From PHAA01 sp034927445 (GTDB taxonomy: Bacteria; Bacillota; Syntrophomonadia; Syntrophomonadales; Syntrophomonadaceae): DNA of 64,000 nucleotides. The position numbers were made by a program, and so were the translations under genes. Position 1 is the first letter of the stretch, and each line of letters opens with the position of its first letter. The notes beneath the pieces are model-generated. The model searched no databases. It was not told the DNA's origin and was given only the letters and a program-made list of their open reading frames with translations. The stretch lies in the NCBI GenBank assembly GCA_034927445.1, contig JAYFPZ010000037.1, positions 1-64,000 on the forward strand, given 5' to 3'. Below are positions 16,866 to 25,208 of this stretch, piece after piece.

Positions 16866-17300
16866 GTGAAATCATATATGGCGAAGCCAGCCGAGGTTGA
16901 CCGCAAATGGTATCTGATCGATGCGACTGACCAAACCCTGGGTAGACTGTCATCAGAAGTAGCCTCAATATTGAGAGGCAAACACAAACCCATCTATACC
17001 CCCCATGTAGATACCGGCGATTATATAATTGTGATCAACGCTTCCAAGATAAAGCTGACCGGCAATAAGCTCACCCAGAAAAAAATGCGGTGGCACACCA
17101 GTTACCCGGGCGGCCTGAAAGAAATAGATTATGGTTCACTTTTACAGAAGAAACCGGAGAAAATTATAGAAGCAGCGGTTAAGGGAATGCTTCCTCACAA
17201 TCGTTTAGGCCAGACTATGTTTAAAAAGCTTAAAGTATACCGGGGAAGCGAACACCCTCATCAGGCCCAACAACCCGAAGTCCGGGAATTGAGAGGTTAG
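16866..17300 (+). CDS. rplM: 50S ribosomal protein L13
   Basis: L13 (144 aa) is an early 50S assembly protein. It shows KWYLIDATDQTLGRLSSEVASILRGKHKP, GDYIIVINASKIKLTGNK and the signature GMLPHNRLGQTMFKKLKVYRGSEHPH. GTG start at 16866 after CAGGAGGG. It forms the usual pair with rpsI, 10 bp away, driven by the promoter just upstream. Confidence 0.97.
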   Translation: MKSYMAKPAEVDRKWYLIDATDQTLGRLSSEVASILRGKHKPIYTPHVDTGDYIIVINASKIKLTGNKLTQKKMRWHTSYPGGLKEIDYGSLLQKKPEKIIEAAVKGMLPHNRLGQTMFKKLKVYRGSEHPHQAQQPEVRELRG

Positions 17301-17310
17301 GAGGAGCGAT

Positions 17311-17703
17311 ATGTCTAAGGCACAATACTGGGGAACCGGAAGAAGAAAAAAAGCAGTTGCCAGGGTAAGATTGATTCCTGGTAGTGGTAATATAACCATA
17401 AATAACAGGGATTTCGAAAATTTCTTCCCCAACCGGACCAGCCGGCTCATCGTTTTGCAGCCGATGGAACTGACCGACATGACGGGGAGATTCGATATAG
17501 TTTGCCGCGTAGACGGCGGAGGAGTTACAGGCCAGGCAGGCGCTATAAGATTAGGTATTGCCCGGGCTTTGATTAAAGCCAATTCCGAATTACGCCCGGG
17601 CCTTAAAAAGGCAGGATTTCTTACCCGCGATCCGCGTATGACCGAAAGAAAGAAATACGGCTTGCATAAAGCCCGCAAAGCCCCGCAATATTCAAAACGT
17701 TAG
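17311..17703 (+). CDS. rpsI: 30S ribosomal protein S9
   Basis: S9 (130 aa) has a C-terminal tail that reaches the P-site tRNA. The sequence contains YWGTGRRKKAVARVRLIPG and GGGVTGQAGAIRLGIARAL. It ends in the basic tail RKKYGLHKARKAPQYSKR, whose final KR is invariant. ATG 17311 behind AGGAG. Followed by a clear terminator. Confidence 0.97.
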   Translation: MSKAQYWGTGRRKKAVARVRLIPGSGNITINNRDFENFFPNRTSRLIVLQPMELTDMTGRFDIVCRVDGGGVTGQAGAIRLGIARALIKANSELRPGLKKAGFLTRDPRMTERKKYGLHKARKAPQYSKR

Positions 17704-17711
17704 TTGAACCG

Positions 17712-17740
17712 AAAACCTCTCCAGCCTGGAGGGGTTTTTT
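17712..17740 (+). terminator. Intrinsic terminator of rplM-rpsI
   Basis: A 12-bp stem (AAAACCTCTCCA at 17712-17723 pairing with TGGAGGGGTTTT at 17727-17738, one G-T wobble) closes a 3-nt loop and runs into Ts. It lies 9 bp after the rpsI stop. Confidence 0.92.
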
Positions 17741-17750
17741 GCTGGGGATA

Positions 17751-18033
17751 AATAGACGCGGATTCCGCGGACTTTTATGAAAGACGCAGAGAAAAAAGTT
17801 GAAGATAAATATAGAATAGTTGATGATATCGCAGATTCATTTAAGGATTATGCATGCCGTGCACCTGCCCTTCCTTTTTGTCTTCTCAGTAAGGAGGGGC
17901 TTTTAGTGTTCAGGGCGGACAAGGCACCCGTCTTGCTCATTCCCATGCGCATTCGATTAATACCCTTCGTAGCCTTTTCTCGACTTTGGTTTTATGGGAA
18001 TGTCTGAGGTAGTCATATCAGTCCGCGTCCATT
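17751..18033. repeat. Inverted-repeat element copy 1 (MITE-like, about 283 bp)
   Basis: The left end AATAGACGCGGA and right end GTCCGCGTCCATT are inverted copies of each other. The same ends occur at 20257-20555 and 25009-25180. Copies 1 and 2 also share an internal block (ATAGAATAGT, then TATC-rich sequence, at about 17808-17837 and 20314-20345). A 76-codon open frame (17777-18007) lies inside, but it is low-complexity, not conserved in the other copies and not believable as a gene. No transposase is present, so it would be non-autonomous. Confidence 0.75.
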
Positions 18034-18091
18034 AATATTATCTACCTCTCCGGCATATATAAGAAATATCATGACCGGGAGGTTTTGTTTT

Positions 18092-18814
18092 TTGTTTAAA
18101 AAAGTGCTGATCATAAAAAGAAAGCCCGGCAGCATTATCCTGGCGATATTGCTGTTACCGGCCTTGTGTTATTGGGGGGCGGGGCTGAGTAATCCTGATG
18201 ATAGAGCGGTGATGTCCTATTCCCTGGTTAATCATGTGATTGTGGTGGATGCCGGACATGGGGGATATGATCCTGGGGCCATCGGTCCCGGCAAACATGT
18301 GGAAAAAGACATAACCCTGGCCATTAGCACAAAACTCAGCAGCCTTTTGAGCCAATCGGGTGCGCTGGTAATAAATACTCGGGAAAAGGACGAAGATCTG
18401 GCCGGAGATAATTTCTCCGGCAGCCTCTTGGAGAGAAAGAGAAAGGATCTGGCCGCACGCGTAGCCAAAGCCCAGGAAAACCATGCGGAGATTTTCATCA
18501 GCATTCACACCAATGCCGATGTCAGCCCGCGCTGGTCGGGGGCGCAGACATTTTACAGCCCCAAGAGCGAAAAAGCCAAAAAGACCGCAATTGCCATTCA
18601 AGATGAGTTGATCCAAATTTTGGGTAATACTACCCGCCAAGCCAAAACCGGCAGCTATTATATAACTGAGAAAACCGATATGACCGCGGTGATTGTGGAG
18701 GTGGGTTTTTTATCTAACCCGAAAGAAGAACAGCTGCTGGCCAACGAGGAATACCAGGATAAAGTTGCCTACGCCATTTTTTCAGGTATCGCCAAATCAC
18801 TAATTGATGGATAA
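18092..18814 (+). CDS. cwlD: N-acetylmuramoyl-L-alanine amidase, CwlD type
   Basis: This Amidase_3 family zinc enzyme (240 aa) cleaves the amide between MurNAc and the stem peptide. CwlD in spore formers prepares muramic lactam in the spore cortex. A signal-anchor helix (SIILAILLLPALCYWGAGL) follows a basic N-terminus. Zinc ligands are H in VDAGHGG, E in GKHVEKD and H in ISIHTNA, with the catalytic E in VEVGFLSN. The ATG at 18071 is in frame but overlaps GGGAGG (18077-18082). TTG 18092 is correctly spaced and matches the usual length. Position after rpsI matches Bacillus and Clostridia. Confidence 0.9.
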   Translation: MFKKVLIIKRKPGSIILAILLLPALCYWGAGLSNPDDRAVMSYSLVNHVIVVDAGHGGYDPGAIGPGKHVEKDITLAISTKLSSLLSQSGALVINTREKDEDLAGDNFSGSLLERKRKDLAARVAKAQENHAEIFISIHTNADVSPRWSGAQTFYSPKSEKAKKTAIAIQDELIQILGNTTRQAKTGSYYITEKTDMTAVIVEVGFLSNPKEEQLLANEEYQDKVAYAIFSGIAKSLIDG

Positions 18815-18860
18815 AATGGGAATATAAATACTATACCGCAATTGAGCAAAAGGAGGGCCG

Positions 18861-20258
18861 ATGATGATTACCTATGCAGCTTTAACACCTCATCCTCCTA
18901 TAATTATTCCGGAGATAGGCCAGGAAAGGAGCAAAGAGGCGGATAAGACGATTGGCGGCATGCAGGCCGTGGCGCAAAGGCTGAACCTCAGCCCGCCTGA
19001 CACCGTCATATTCCTTACACCCCATGGAAATGTATTTGCGGACTGTATCACATGTCTGATCGAGCCTGAACTGGAGGGAAATATGGGAGGATTCGGGCAT
19101 CCTGAGGTCTCTGCCCGTCATCCCAATGATCTGGAATTGCTGAGGGAACTGGGAATACGAGCTGAAGCCCACAATATCAAAGTGCTCGGAATCGACCGTA
19201 AAATAGCAGCAAGTTATGCTCTAAATCCGGATATTGACCATGGGATAATGGTCCCCTTGTATTACCTGGAGCAAGCCGGCATGGGGGACAAGCCGATACT
19301 GGCATTGAGCGTAGGCGACCTGGATACTATGGAGTTGTATTTGCTGGGCAAATTGATTCAGGAGGCGGCCGATAATATAGGCAAAAAAGTGGCGGTGATT
19401 GCTTCCGGTGATATGTCCCATTGCCTTAAGGATGAAGGCCCTTATGCTTATCATCCGGATGGTCCCCGCTTTGATCTGATGATCAAAGATTTGCTGGCCA
19501 GAGCTGATACCCAAGGGGTTTTGAACGTCTCCGAAGATTTGCGCCGGAATGCTGGAGAATGCGGGTATCGTTCGATTGTAATAATGCTGGGGGTGATGGA
19601 TGGTTATCATATCCGCGCAGAGGTGTTTAGTTACGAAGGCCCCTTCGGCGTTGGATATCTGGTCGTAGGTCTGAATCCCTCGGGGCGGGGGCCAAGCATG
19701 TGGGAAGAATTGACCGCCGCCCGCAACCGGTTGATGGAAAGCCGCAGAGCGGCTGAATCCATACCGGTAAAATGGGCCCGTTTGATATTGGAAAGTCATC
19801 TTAAGGGTGAACCCAATCCGGAACTGCCTCAGGAAATGGAAGCGCTGCTGAATGAGCGGGCGGGTGTCTTTGTGTCTCTCAATAAACACGGGCAGCTTAG
19901 AGGCTGCATCGGTACCTTTCTGCCAGCCTATGCCAACGTGGCCCAGGAGATTAGAAAAAACGCCCTGGCAGCCGGACTGCACGACCCCCGGTTTTCACCG
20001 GTAGAGGCATCGGAACTACCTTCCCTGGTGTACTCTGTAGATATATTAGCCCAGCCGGAACCCTGCCGTAAGGGAGACCTTGATCCCAAGCGCTATGGGG
20101 TTATTGTAAGCAGTGGCTCCAAACGCGGGCTGCTCCTGCCCGATCTGGAGGGGGTCGACACCGTTGATCAACAGTTGGAGATCGCGCTGCAGAAGGGCGG
20201 TATATCCCCCCGCGAGAAATACAGCATTCAGCGCTTTGAAGTAAAAAGGTTTACGTAA
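18861..20258 (+). CDS. amrA: AmmeMemoRadiSam protein: LigB-like domain fused to AMMECR1
   Basis: This two-domain protein has 465 aa. Residues about 1-275 are a class III extradiol dioxygenase-like (LigB/Memo-type) domain, with ALTPHPPIIIPEIG at the start and ASGDMSHCLKDEGPYAYHPDG in the core. Residues about 290-465 are AMMECR1, with ERAGVFVSLNKHGQLRGCIGTF and ARDPRFSPVxxxELP-type sequence (here LHDPRFSPVEASELPSL). The AMMECR1, Memo-like and radical SAM triad is widely conserved, but its substrate is not settled. The partner radical SAM gene follows. ATG 18864 is an equal start candidate. The stop codon touches repeat copy 2. Confidence 0.9.
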   Translation: MMITYAALTPHPPIIIPEIGQERSKEADKTIGGMQAVAQRLNLSPPDTVIFLTPHGNVFADCITCLIEPELEGNMGGFGHPEVSARHPNDLELLRELGIRAEAHNIKVLGIDRKIAASYALNPDIDHGIMVPLYYLEQAGMGDKPILALSVGDLDTMELYLLGKLIQEAADNIGKKVAVIASGDMSHCLKDEGPYAYHPDGPRFDLMIKDLLARADTQGVLNVSEDLRRNAGECGYRSIVIMLGVMDGYHIRAEVFSYEGPFGVGYLVVGLNPSGRGPSMWEELTAARNRLMESRRAAESIPVKWARLILESHLKGEPNPELPQEMEALLNERAGVFVSLNKHGQLRGCIGTFLPAYANVAQEIRKNALAAGLHDPRFSPVEASELPSLVYSVDILAQPEPCRKGDLDPKRYGVIVSSGSKRGLLLPDLEGVDTVDQQLEIALQKGGISPREKYSIQRFEVKRFT

Positions 20259-20555
20259 TAGACGCACGGAACAGCGCAGACTTTTATGAGCAACCCAGAT
20301 AAAAGAATGTAAGAAAATATAGAATAGTCTATGATATCGCTGATTAGTATGATTATCGCAGGTTCACTTAATGGAGCAGGCATGCCTGCAGGGTGGAACA
20401 ACCAGCTGTTAACGAGGCTTTTAGTATGGGGGTATAATCGCCCGATTGGGCCTGGGGATCGTTCTTCCTCCTGGTTTTACTCAATAGCTTTTTCAGTTAA
20501 AGGTCAGCGTCATTCATATAAGTCTGCGTGTGAGCGAAGCGAACCCGCGTCTATT
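20257..20555. repeat. Inverted-repeat element copy 2 (about 299 bp)
   Basis: The left end AATAGACGCACGG begins inside the amrA stop codon. The right end is CATATAAGTCTGCGTG followed, after a short G/C/A-rich stretch, by CCCGCGTCTATT. The right 45 bp match copy 3 almost base for base, and the interior matches copy 1. The element separates amrA from amrS by 318 bp. Confidence 0.78.
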
Positions 20556-20576
20556 TACTATGCCGGAGGTTGTAAT

Positions 20577-21578
20577 ATGGCCGAAGTTGAAGCTCTATAT
20601 TATGAAAAACTGGAGGGTGGGGTTCTGCGCTGCGTCCTGTGCCCGCATCACTGCCGCTTAAAGGAGGGACAGGCCGGGTTATGCCGGGTAAGAACCAATC
20701 ACGGCGGAATTCTATTTACCGGTAACTATGGCCAGATATCCTCGCTGGCCCTAGATCCTATTGAAAAGAAGCCCCTTTTTCATTTTTATCCGGGTTCTTT
20801 TATCCTTTCCGCCGGCAGTTTCGGATGCAACCTGAGCTGTGCCTTTTGTCAGAATTTTTCGATCGCTCACGGTTGTCCTCCTACCCGCTATGTGGACCCT
20901 CATACGATGGCAGCTCTGGTCCGGCAAAGCCAAAGGGACGGATCCCTAGGATTGGCCTTTACCTATAATGAACCTTCAATCTGGTATGAATATATTCTGG
21001 CAACCGCACCCGGACTCAAAGAACAAGGTTTGCAAACGGTACTGGTAACCAATGGTTACATAGAGAGAGAGCCGCTGGAGCAGCTGCTGCCTTATATAGA
21101 TGCGTTTAACATTGACGTTAAGGCATTCGACCAGCATTTCTATTCCGAGTTATGCAAGGGCAGGCTGCAGCCGGTAAAAGACACGGTGGAACAAATAATG
21201 GGGAGGAGTCATGTAGAAATCACCACGCTGATTATTCCCGGGAAAAATGACAATGCCCATGAAATCAGAGAATTATCCAGATGGCTGGCTTCCCTTGACA
21301 AGGCTACGGTTCTGCACCTGTCCCGCTATCATCCGGCTTATAAACTGCAGGTGCCGGCCACCCCGGCAGCCACCCTGAAACATGCGCAGGAGGCCGCCAG
21401 AGAATACCTGGACTTTGTCTATACCGGAAATTTGCCGGGAGAGGACAACAACACCTACTGCTCCCGCTGCGGGCACCTTCTCATCAGCAGGAATTCGTAT
21501 TCCGTACAGGTTAGCGGGGTTGTTAACGGGCAATGTTGTTCCTGCCGTCAACCAACGCCATATCTCAAAGGCGTATAG
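20577..21578 (+). CDS. amrS: AmmeMemoRadiSam system radical SAM protein
   Basis: This is a radical SAM protein (333 aa) of the PflA-like AmrS family. The 4Fe-4S cluster motif CNLSCAFC sits near residue 85, after an N-terminal cysteine pair region (CVLCPHHCRLKEGQAGLCRVR) typical of this family. SLALDPIEKKPLFHFYPG, FTYNEPSIW and NIDVKAF are further family blocks. The C-terminus carries CSRCG and a CCSC pair, a rubredoxin-like end. ATG 20577 with GGAGGT at 20565-20570 is the real start. The frame is open upstream only through the repeat element. Confidence 0.93.
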   Translation: MAEVEALYYEKLEGGVLRCVLCPHHCRLKEGQAGLCRVRTNHGGILFTGNYGQISSLALDPIEKKPLFHFYPGSFILSAGSFGCNLSCAFCQNFSIAHGCPPTRYVDPHTMAALVRQSQRDGSLGLAFTYNEPSIWYEYILATAPGLKEQGLQTVLVTNGYIEREPLEQLLPYIDAFNIDVKAFDQHFYSELCKGRLQPVKDTVEQIMGRSHVEITTLIIPGKNDNAHEIRELSRWLASLDKATVLHLSRYHPAYKLQVPATPAATLKHAQEAAREYLDFVYTGNLPGEDNNTYCSRCGHLLISRNSYSVQVSGVVNGQCCSCRQPTPYLKGV

Positions 21579-21645
21579 AAACTTAAGACCGTCAAAATAA
21601 GCCCGGGGGCGCCTTTTTATCCGCCCTGAGGGCGTCAAAAAATAG

Positions 21646-21680
21646 GCCGGGAAGAGCAAAGCCCCTCCCGGCTTATTATA
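21646..21680 (+). terminator. Hairpin after amrS
   Basis: GCCGGGA (21646-21652) and TCCCGGC (21666-21672) form a 7-bp GC-rich stem followed by TTATTATAT. It is a plausible intrinsic terminator of amrS with a weak T-tract. A smaller CGCCCTGAGGGCG hairpin lies just upstream at about 21622-21634. Confidence 0.6.
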
Positions 21681-21753
21681 TGAAAGCCCGGGGATAAATC
21701 CCAGCAGGCTGTTCACGCAGGCACATTACGCCTGCATTTTATAATATGCCTCA

Positions 21754-21813
21754 AAAAGGCAAGGGGTTACCTCCCCAAAATATCCTCATAATTGAGGGAT
21801 AATACCCTTGCCC
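21754..21813 (-). terminator. Terminator of rubrerythrin gene
   Basis: Read on the minus strand, GGCAAGGGT and ACCCCTTGCC pair around an inner hairpin (TATCCTCA/TGAGGGATA) and run into TTTTT. It lies about 20 bp after the rubrerythrin stop. An A-run on the other side means it could also act on plus-strand transcripts. Confidence 0.75.
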
Positions 21814-21832
21814 CATTTTTCAGATATTAAAT

Positions 21833-22330
21833 TTAATATTCTTTGAACATGCTGCCGGGAGTACCACATACAGGGCAGCGGCCCGGGGCTTCATTTTCCT
21901 CGATAAGGCCGCATACCGGGCAGAGGAAATATGATTTGGCCTCGACATCCTGTTTTTGTTCAACCGATTTTAAAGCCTTTTCATACAAACTGTGGTGTAC
22001 TTTCTCTACTTCATTGGCAAAATGAAAAGAAAGTTTGGCCGGTTGATTGCCGTCTTTTTCAGCCTCGGCAATGAAGGCGGGATACATTTGGGTGAACTCA
22101 TAATGTTCACCTGCAATTGCCGCCTGGAGATTATCCAGAGTACTGCCTACCCCTTGCATCACCTGCAAGTGTTTTAAGGCATGGATGGTTTCGGCATCCG
22201 CAATCGCCTGGAATAAACGGCTTACCTTGGTAAAGCCTTCTTTATCGGCCTTTTGGGCAAAAGCCACATACTTGCGGTTGGCCTGTGATTCACCGGCAAA
22301 AGCTTCTTTCAGATTATTTTGGGTTGACAT
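21833..22330 (-). CDS. rbr: Rubrerythrin
   Basis: Rubrerythrin (165 aa) reduces hydrogen peroxide in anaerobes. The N-terminal ferritin-like four-helix domain supplies the di-iron ligands (E in AGESQAN, E and H in DAETIHA, E in AIAGEHYE, E and H in NEVEKVHH). The C-terminal rubredoxin-like domain holds two CxxC pairs (CPVC at both ends of the knuckle). AAAGGAGG precedes the start. Its promoter is overlapped by a long palindromic operator, so it is likely induced by oxidative or related stress. Confidence 0.95.
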   Translation of the reverse strand: MSTQNNLKEAFAGESQANRKYVAFAQKADKEGFTKVSRLFQAIADAETIHALKHLQVMQGVGSTLDNLQAAIAGEHYEFTQMYPAFIAEAEKDGNQPAKLSFHFANEVEKVHHSLYEKALKSVEQKQDVEAKSYFLCPVCGLIEENEAPGRCPVCGTPGSMFKEY

Positions 22331-22351
22331 AGTAAAACCTCCTTTAATTTA

Positions 22352-22401
22352 TAAACTATACTAATTAAGTATAGTTTAGTTAACTCAAGACCAGATGTCA
22401 A
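22352..22401 (-). promoter_or_regulatory. Rubrerythrin promoter with palindromic operator
   Basis: On the minus strand -35 TTGACA lies at 22401-22396 and -10 TAAACT at 22378-22373, a 17-bp spacer. A perfect inverted repeat, TAAACTATACT (22352-22362) and AGTATAGTTTA (22368-22378) with a 5-bp centre, begins in the -10 and covers the start region. This geometry is that of a repressor site. The sequence does not match the PerR box (TTATAATNATTATAA). Confidence 0.8.
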
Positions 22402-22431
22402 GTCTCATTTAAAATTATTTTATCTTGATCA

Positions 22432-22679
22432 TTGCAAGTTTATGCAAACAAATGTATAATTACAAACGAGTATTTTATCAAACTCCGCTTGCGCCCCTTT
22501 CTAAAAGGTAGGGGATAAACCGATCTTTTTCCACAGTAATGGCTTCAATCCCTAATTGAGGGGGCGTTTGATAACAACGCTCGGGTTGCGATGCACCCAA
22601 AACACGAAAGGAAAGCGCTGTATCCTCCGCGTTTTGGCGCATACTTCGCGCAAAGGCTCATTATATAAGGAGGTCAACC
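22432..22679 (+). promoter_or_regulatory. arg operon promoter and structured 5' leader
   Basis: TTGCAA (22432-22437), 17-bp spacer and a perfect TATAAT (22455-22460) form a strong promoter. TGTATAATTACA overlaps the -10 and resembles a degenerate ArgR site. About 210 nt of leader follow before argC. CCAAAACACG and CGCGTTTTGG at about 22599-22637 can pair around an inner AGGA/TCCT stem. No T-box consensus is visible. Confidence 0.65.
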
Positions 22680-23717
22680 ATGTATAAAGTAGGAATTATA
22701 GGCGATGGTTACACTGCCGCAGAACTGCTGCGTATTATCGCCGGGCATGATGAAATTGAAGCGGTGGCGGTTACGTCCACCGATAATATAGGGAGGAAGA
22801 TCAGCGATATTTACCCGCATCTTCGTCCTTTTACCCAGTTGAGATGTGAGGCCACTGACCTGGGATACCTTAAGGATATATGTGATGCGGTATTTTTGGC
22901 CTTGCCCCATGGCCTTTCGGTGCCGATGGTAAAGGAACTTACCGCTGCCGGGGTTAAATGTGTGGATTTAGGCGCAGATTTTCGGTTAAAAAACCAAAGC
23001 ATTTACGAAAAATATTATGAGACTATTCATGAGGCTCCGGAAATGCTGATTCAAGCCGTATATGGATTGCCGGAACTTTATCGGGATAAGATAAAAGAGG
23101 CGAGTATTATTGCCAATCCCGGTTGTTTCCCCACTTCGGCCATTTTACCGCTGGCTCCGCTGTTGGCAGCGGGGGTGATAGAAAAGCGAGGTATCGTAGT
23201 AGATTCCAAAAGTGGAGTGTCCGGAGCGGGTAAAGCGCCTAAAGCTGACTCTCATTTTTGCGAGGTAAATGAGGGGATAAAAGCTTATGGGGTAGGAACT
23301 CACCGCCACAGCCCTGAGATTGCGCAAGAGTTGAGCCAGGCAGCGGGTGAACCGGTCAAGATGATCTTTACACCTCATTTGGTGCCTATGAATCGCGGTA
23401 TTTTAAGTACCTGCTACTGTCAATTGCGGCCGGGAATAAGGGCCGGGCAGGTACGGGAGACGCTGGAGGATAAATACCGCCGCGAATATTTTGTGGATGT
23501 TCTCCCGGACGGACTTTACCCTAATACCAAATGGGTTTATGGCAGTAATTTGGTGCAGATAGGTGTGTTTGCGGATGAGGAAAGCGGCCAAGTGATCCTG
23601 GTATCTGCGCTTGATAATCTCTGCAAGGGAGCTTCCGGACAGGCCGTTCAGAACCTGAATATTATGTTGGGTATAGATGAGGGCAAGGGGCTGCGCTTTG
23701 CAGGAATTCACCCATAA
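22680..23717 (+). CDS. argC: N-acetyl-gamma-glutamyl-phosphate reductase
   Basis: ArgC (345 aa) reduces N-acetylglutamyl phosphate to the semialdehyde with NADPH, the third step of arginine synthesis. The N-terminal dinucleotide-binding loop is GIIGDGYTAAELLRII. The catalytic cysteine lies in NPGCFPTSAILPL. SGVSGAGKAP and HRHSPEI belong to the substrate site, and the end DNLCKGASGQAVQNLNIM is diagnostic. ATG 22680 behind AAGGAGG. First gene of argCJBDFG. Confidence 0.97.
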   Translation: MYKVGIIGDGYTAAELLRIIAGHDEIEAVAVTSTDNIGRKISDIYPHLRPFTQLRCEATDLGYLKDICDAVFLALPHGLSVPMVKELTAAGVKCVDLGADFRLKNQSIYEKYYETIHEAPEMLIQAVYGLPELYRDKIKEASIIANPGCFPTSAILPLAPLLAAGVIEKRGIVVDSKSGVSGAGKAPKADSHFCEVNEGIKAYGVGTHRHSPEIAQELSQAAGEPVKMIFTPHLVPMNRGILSTCYCQLRPGIRAGQVRETLEDKYRREYFVDVLPDGLYPNTKWVYGSNLVQIGVFADEESGQVILVSALDNLCKGASGQAVQNLNIMLGIDEGKGLRFAGIHP

Positions 23718-23787
23718 AAGTAAAATATTTACAAATGTTTAAGAGCTTAGCTTTTGTTTAAAACAGCCTTATTTAGGAGGACAATAG

Positions 23788-24993
23788 ATGAAAATTGTGA
23801 GCAACTCGGTTACTGCTCCCCAGGGCTTTCTGGCTCAGGGGGTGGAAGCCGCTATAAAAAAAGAAGATAAAAAAGATGTGGCCATTATTTATTCCCAGAT
23901 TCCTTGTGCCGCTGCCGGGGTGTTTACCACCAATAAAGTCCGGGCCGCCTGCATTGACTTAAACCGTGGGCATTTGGAAGATAGTCAGGCCCAAGCTATT
24001 GTAGTCAACAGTGGCAATGCCAATGCGTGTACCGGCGAACAGGGCTGGGAGGATACCATTGGCATGGCCCGGCAGACCGCGGATTTATTGGATATTAACC
24101 CCCGGGATGTTTTGGTAGCGTCAACCGGGGTAATTGGGGTTGAAATGCCCATGGATCGCATAGCCGGCGGCATCCAGGCAGCGGGCGCCGGACTTAGCCG
24201 GGATGGCGGCCACAATGTTGCCCTGGCCATAATGACCACCGACCTGGCTGCCAAAGAGATAGCAGTCGAGTTTGAAATCAGCGGCCAAGCGGTAAGAATA
24301 GGGGCAATTGCCAAGGGGTCAGGCATGATTCACCCTAATATGGCTACCATGCTGTGTTTTTTAACAACTGATGCTGCAATTACCAGCAAGTGTTTAGACT
24401 CAATGCTGCGCCAGGCAGTTAACGGCTCCTTTAACATGATTAGTGTTGACCGGGATACTTCCACCAATGATATGACTTTGATCCTGGCTAACGGCCTGGC
24501 CGCCAATCCGTTAATTGAAGACAGCCAGAGCGAAGGGTACCAGGTTATGCAGGAAGCATTGAATTTTGTTACGGTCGGCCTGGCCAAAATGATTGCCCGT
24601 GACGGCGAAGGCGCCACCCGGATGATTGAGGTGCAGGTGTTAAATGCGGACAGTTTATATACCGCCCGCACCATTGCCCGTTCCATTACTTCATCCAATC
24701 TGACCAAGGCGGCGGTTTTTGGTGAGGATGCCAACTGGGGCCGTATCCTGGCGGCAGCCGGCTATTCCGGGGCAGAATTTGACCCCAACCGGGTGGATAT
24801 TTACCTGGGAGCTGAAAAAATGGCTGAAAATGGCGTTGGGCTCGCATTTAACGAGGAGACCGCCCGCCAGGAATTACAGAAAGACCCGGTAGTTGTAAAG
24901 GTCGATTTGAAATCCGGAAATGAGCGGGCAACTGCCTGGGGCTGCGATCTGACCTATGATTATGTGAGCATCAACGCCGCCTACCGGACCTGA
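23788..24993 (+). CDS. argJ: Bifunctional glutamate/ornithine N-acetyltransferase
   Basis: ArgJ (401 aa) recycles the acetyl group from N-acetylornithine to glutamate, and some members also use acetyl-CoA. The precursor self-cleaves before a threonine, here in the KGSGMIHPNMATMLCF block, giving alpha and beta chains. VNSGNANACTG near residue 75 forms part of the active site. The C-terminus TYDYVSINAAYRT is typical. With ArgJ present, no separate argE is needed for the cyclic pathway. Confidence 0.96.
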   Translation: MKIVSNSVTAPQGFLAQGVEAAIKKEDKKDVAIIYSQIPCAAAGVFTTNKVRAACIDLNRGHLEDSQAQAIVVNSGNANACTGEQGWEDTIGMARQTADLLDINPRDVLVASTGVIGVEMPMDRIAGGIQAAGAGLSRDGGHNVALAIMTTDLAAKEIAVEFEISGQAVRIGAIAKGSGMIHPNMATMLCFLTTDAAITSKCLDSMLRQAVNGSFNMISVDRDTSTNDMTLILANGLAANPLIEDSQSEGYQVMQEALNFVTVGLAKMIARDGEGATRMIEVQVLNADSLYTARTIARSITSSNLTKAAVFGEDANWGRILAAAGYSGAEFDPNRVDIYLGAEKMAENGVGLAFNEETARQELQKDPVVVKVDLKSGNERATAWGCDLTYDYVSINAAYRT

Positions 24994-25008
24994 TCGGGAA
25001 GAGGAACG

Positions 25009-25180
25009 ATAGACGCGGACTGCCGCAGACCTTTATGAATGCGGCTTAGATTTTGGGGCTGTCAAGGAGACGGTTGTGGTTATCAGGTGGGGTGAACAAG
25101 GTCCCGTCCCCCCTGTTCGCCCAATTTGTCTGCGATCATCATATAAGTCTGCGTGCGAGTGCAGTGAGCCCGCGTCTATT
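25009..25180. repeat. Inverted-repeat element copy 3 (about 172 bp)
   Basis: The left end ATAGACGCGGACTGCCGCAG and a right end of CATATAAGTCTGCGTG... CCCGCGTCTATT mirror copies 1 and 2. The interior is unrelated to the others and shorter, with a stretch GTCCCGTCCCCCCTGTTCGCCC. It sits in the argJ-argB gap and is presumably transcribed within the arg operon. Confidence 0.75.
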
Positions 25181-25208
25181 TTGGGAATGTTTAATGGGGG
25201 GAATTTAA

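Noticed and set aside
17777..18007. 76-codon open frame after rpsI
   Set aside because: It lies wholly inside repeat copy 1, has no ribosome binding site, and the frame is not kept in copies 2 and 3.
20331..20576. N-terminal extension of the amrS frame
   Set aside because: The extra 82 codons are repeat-element sequence. A well-spaced GGAGGT marks the start at 20577.
22461..22679. T-box riboswitch before argC
   Set aside because: No AGGGTGGNACCGCG-type antiterminator sequence and no terminator with a T-run are visible.
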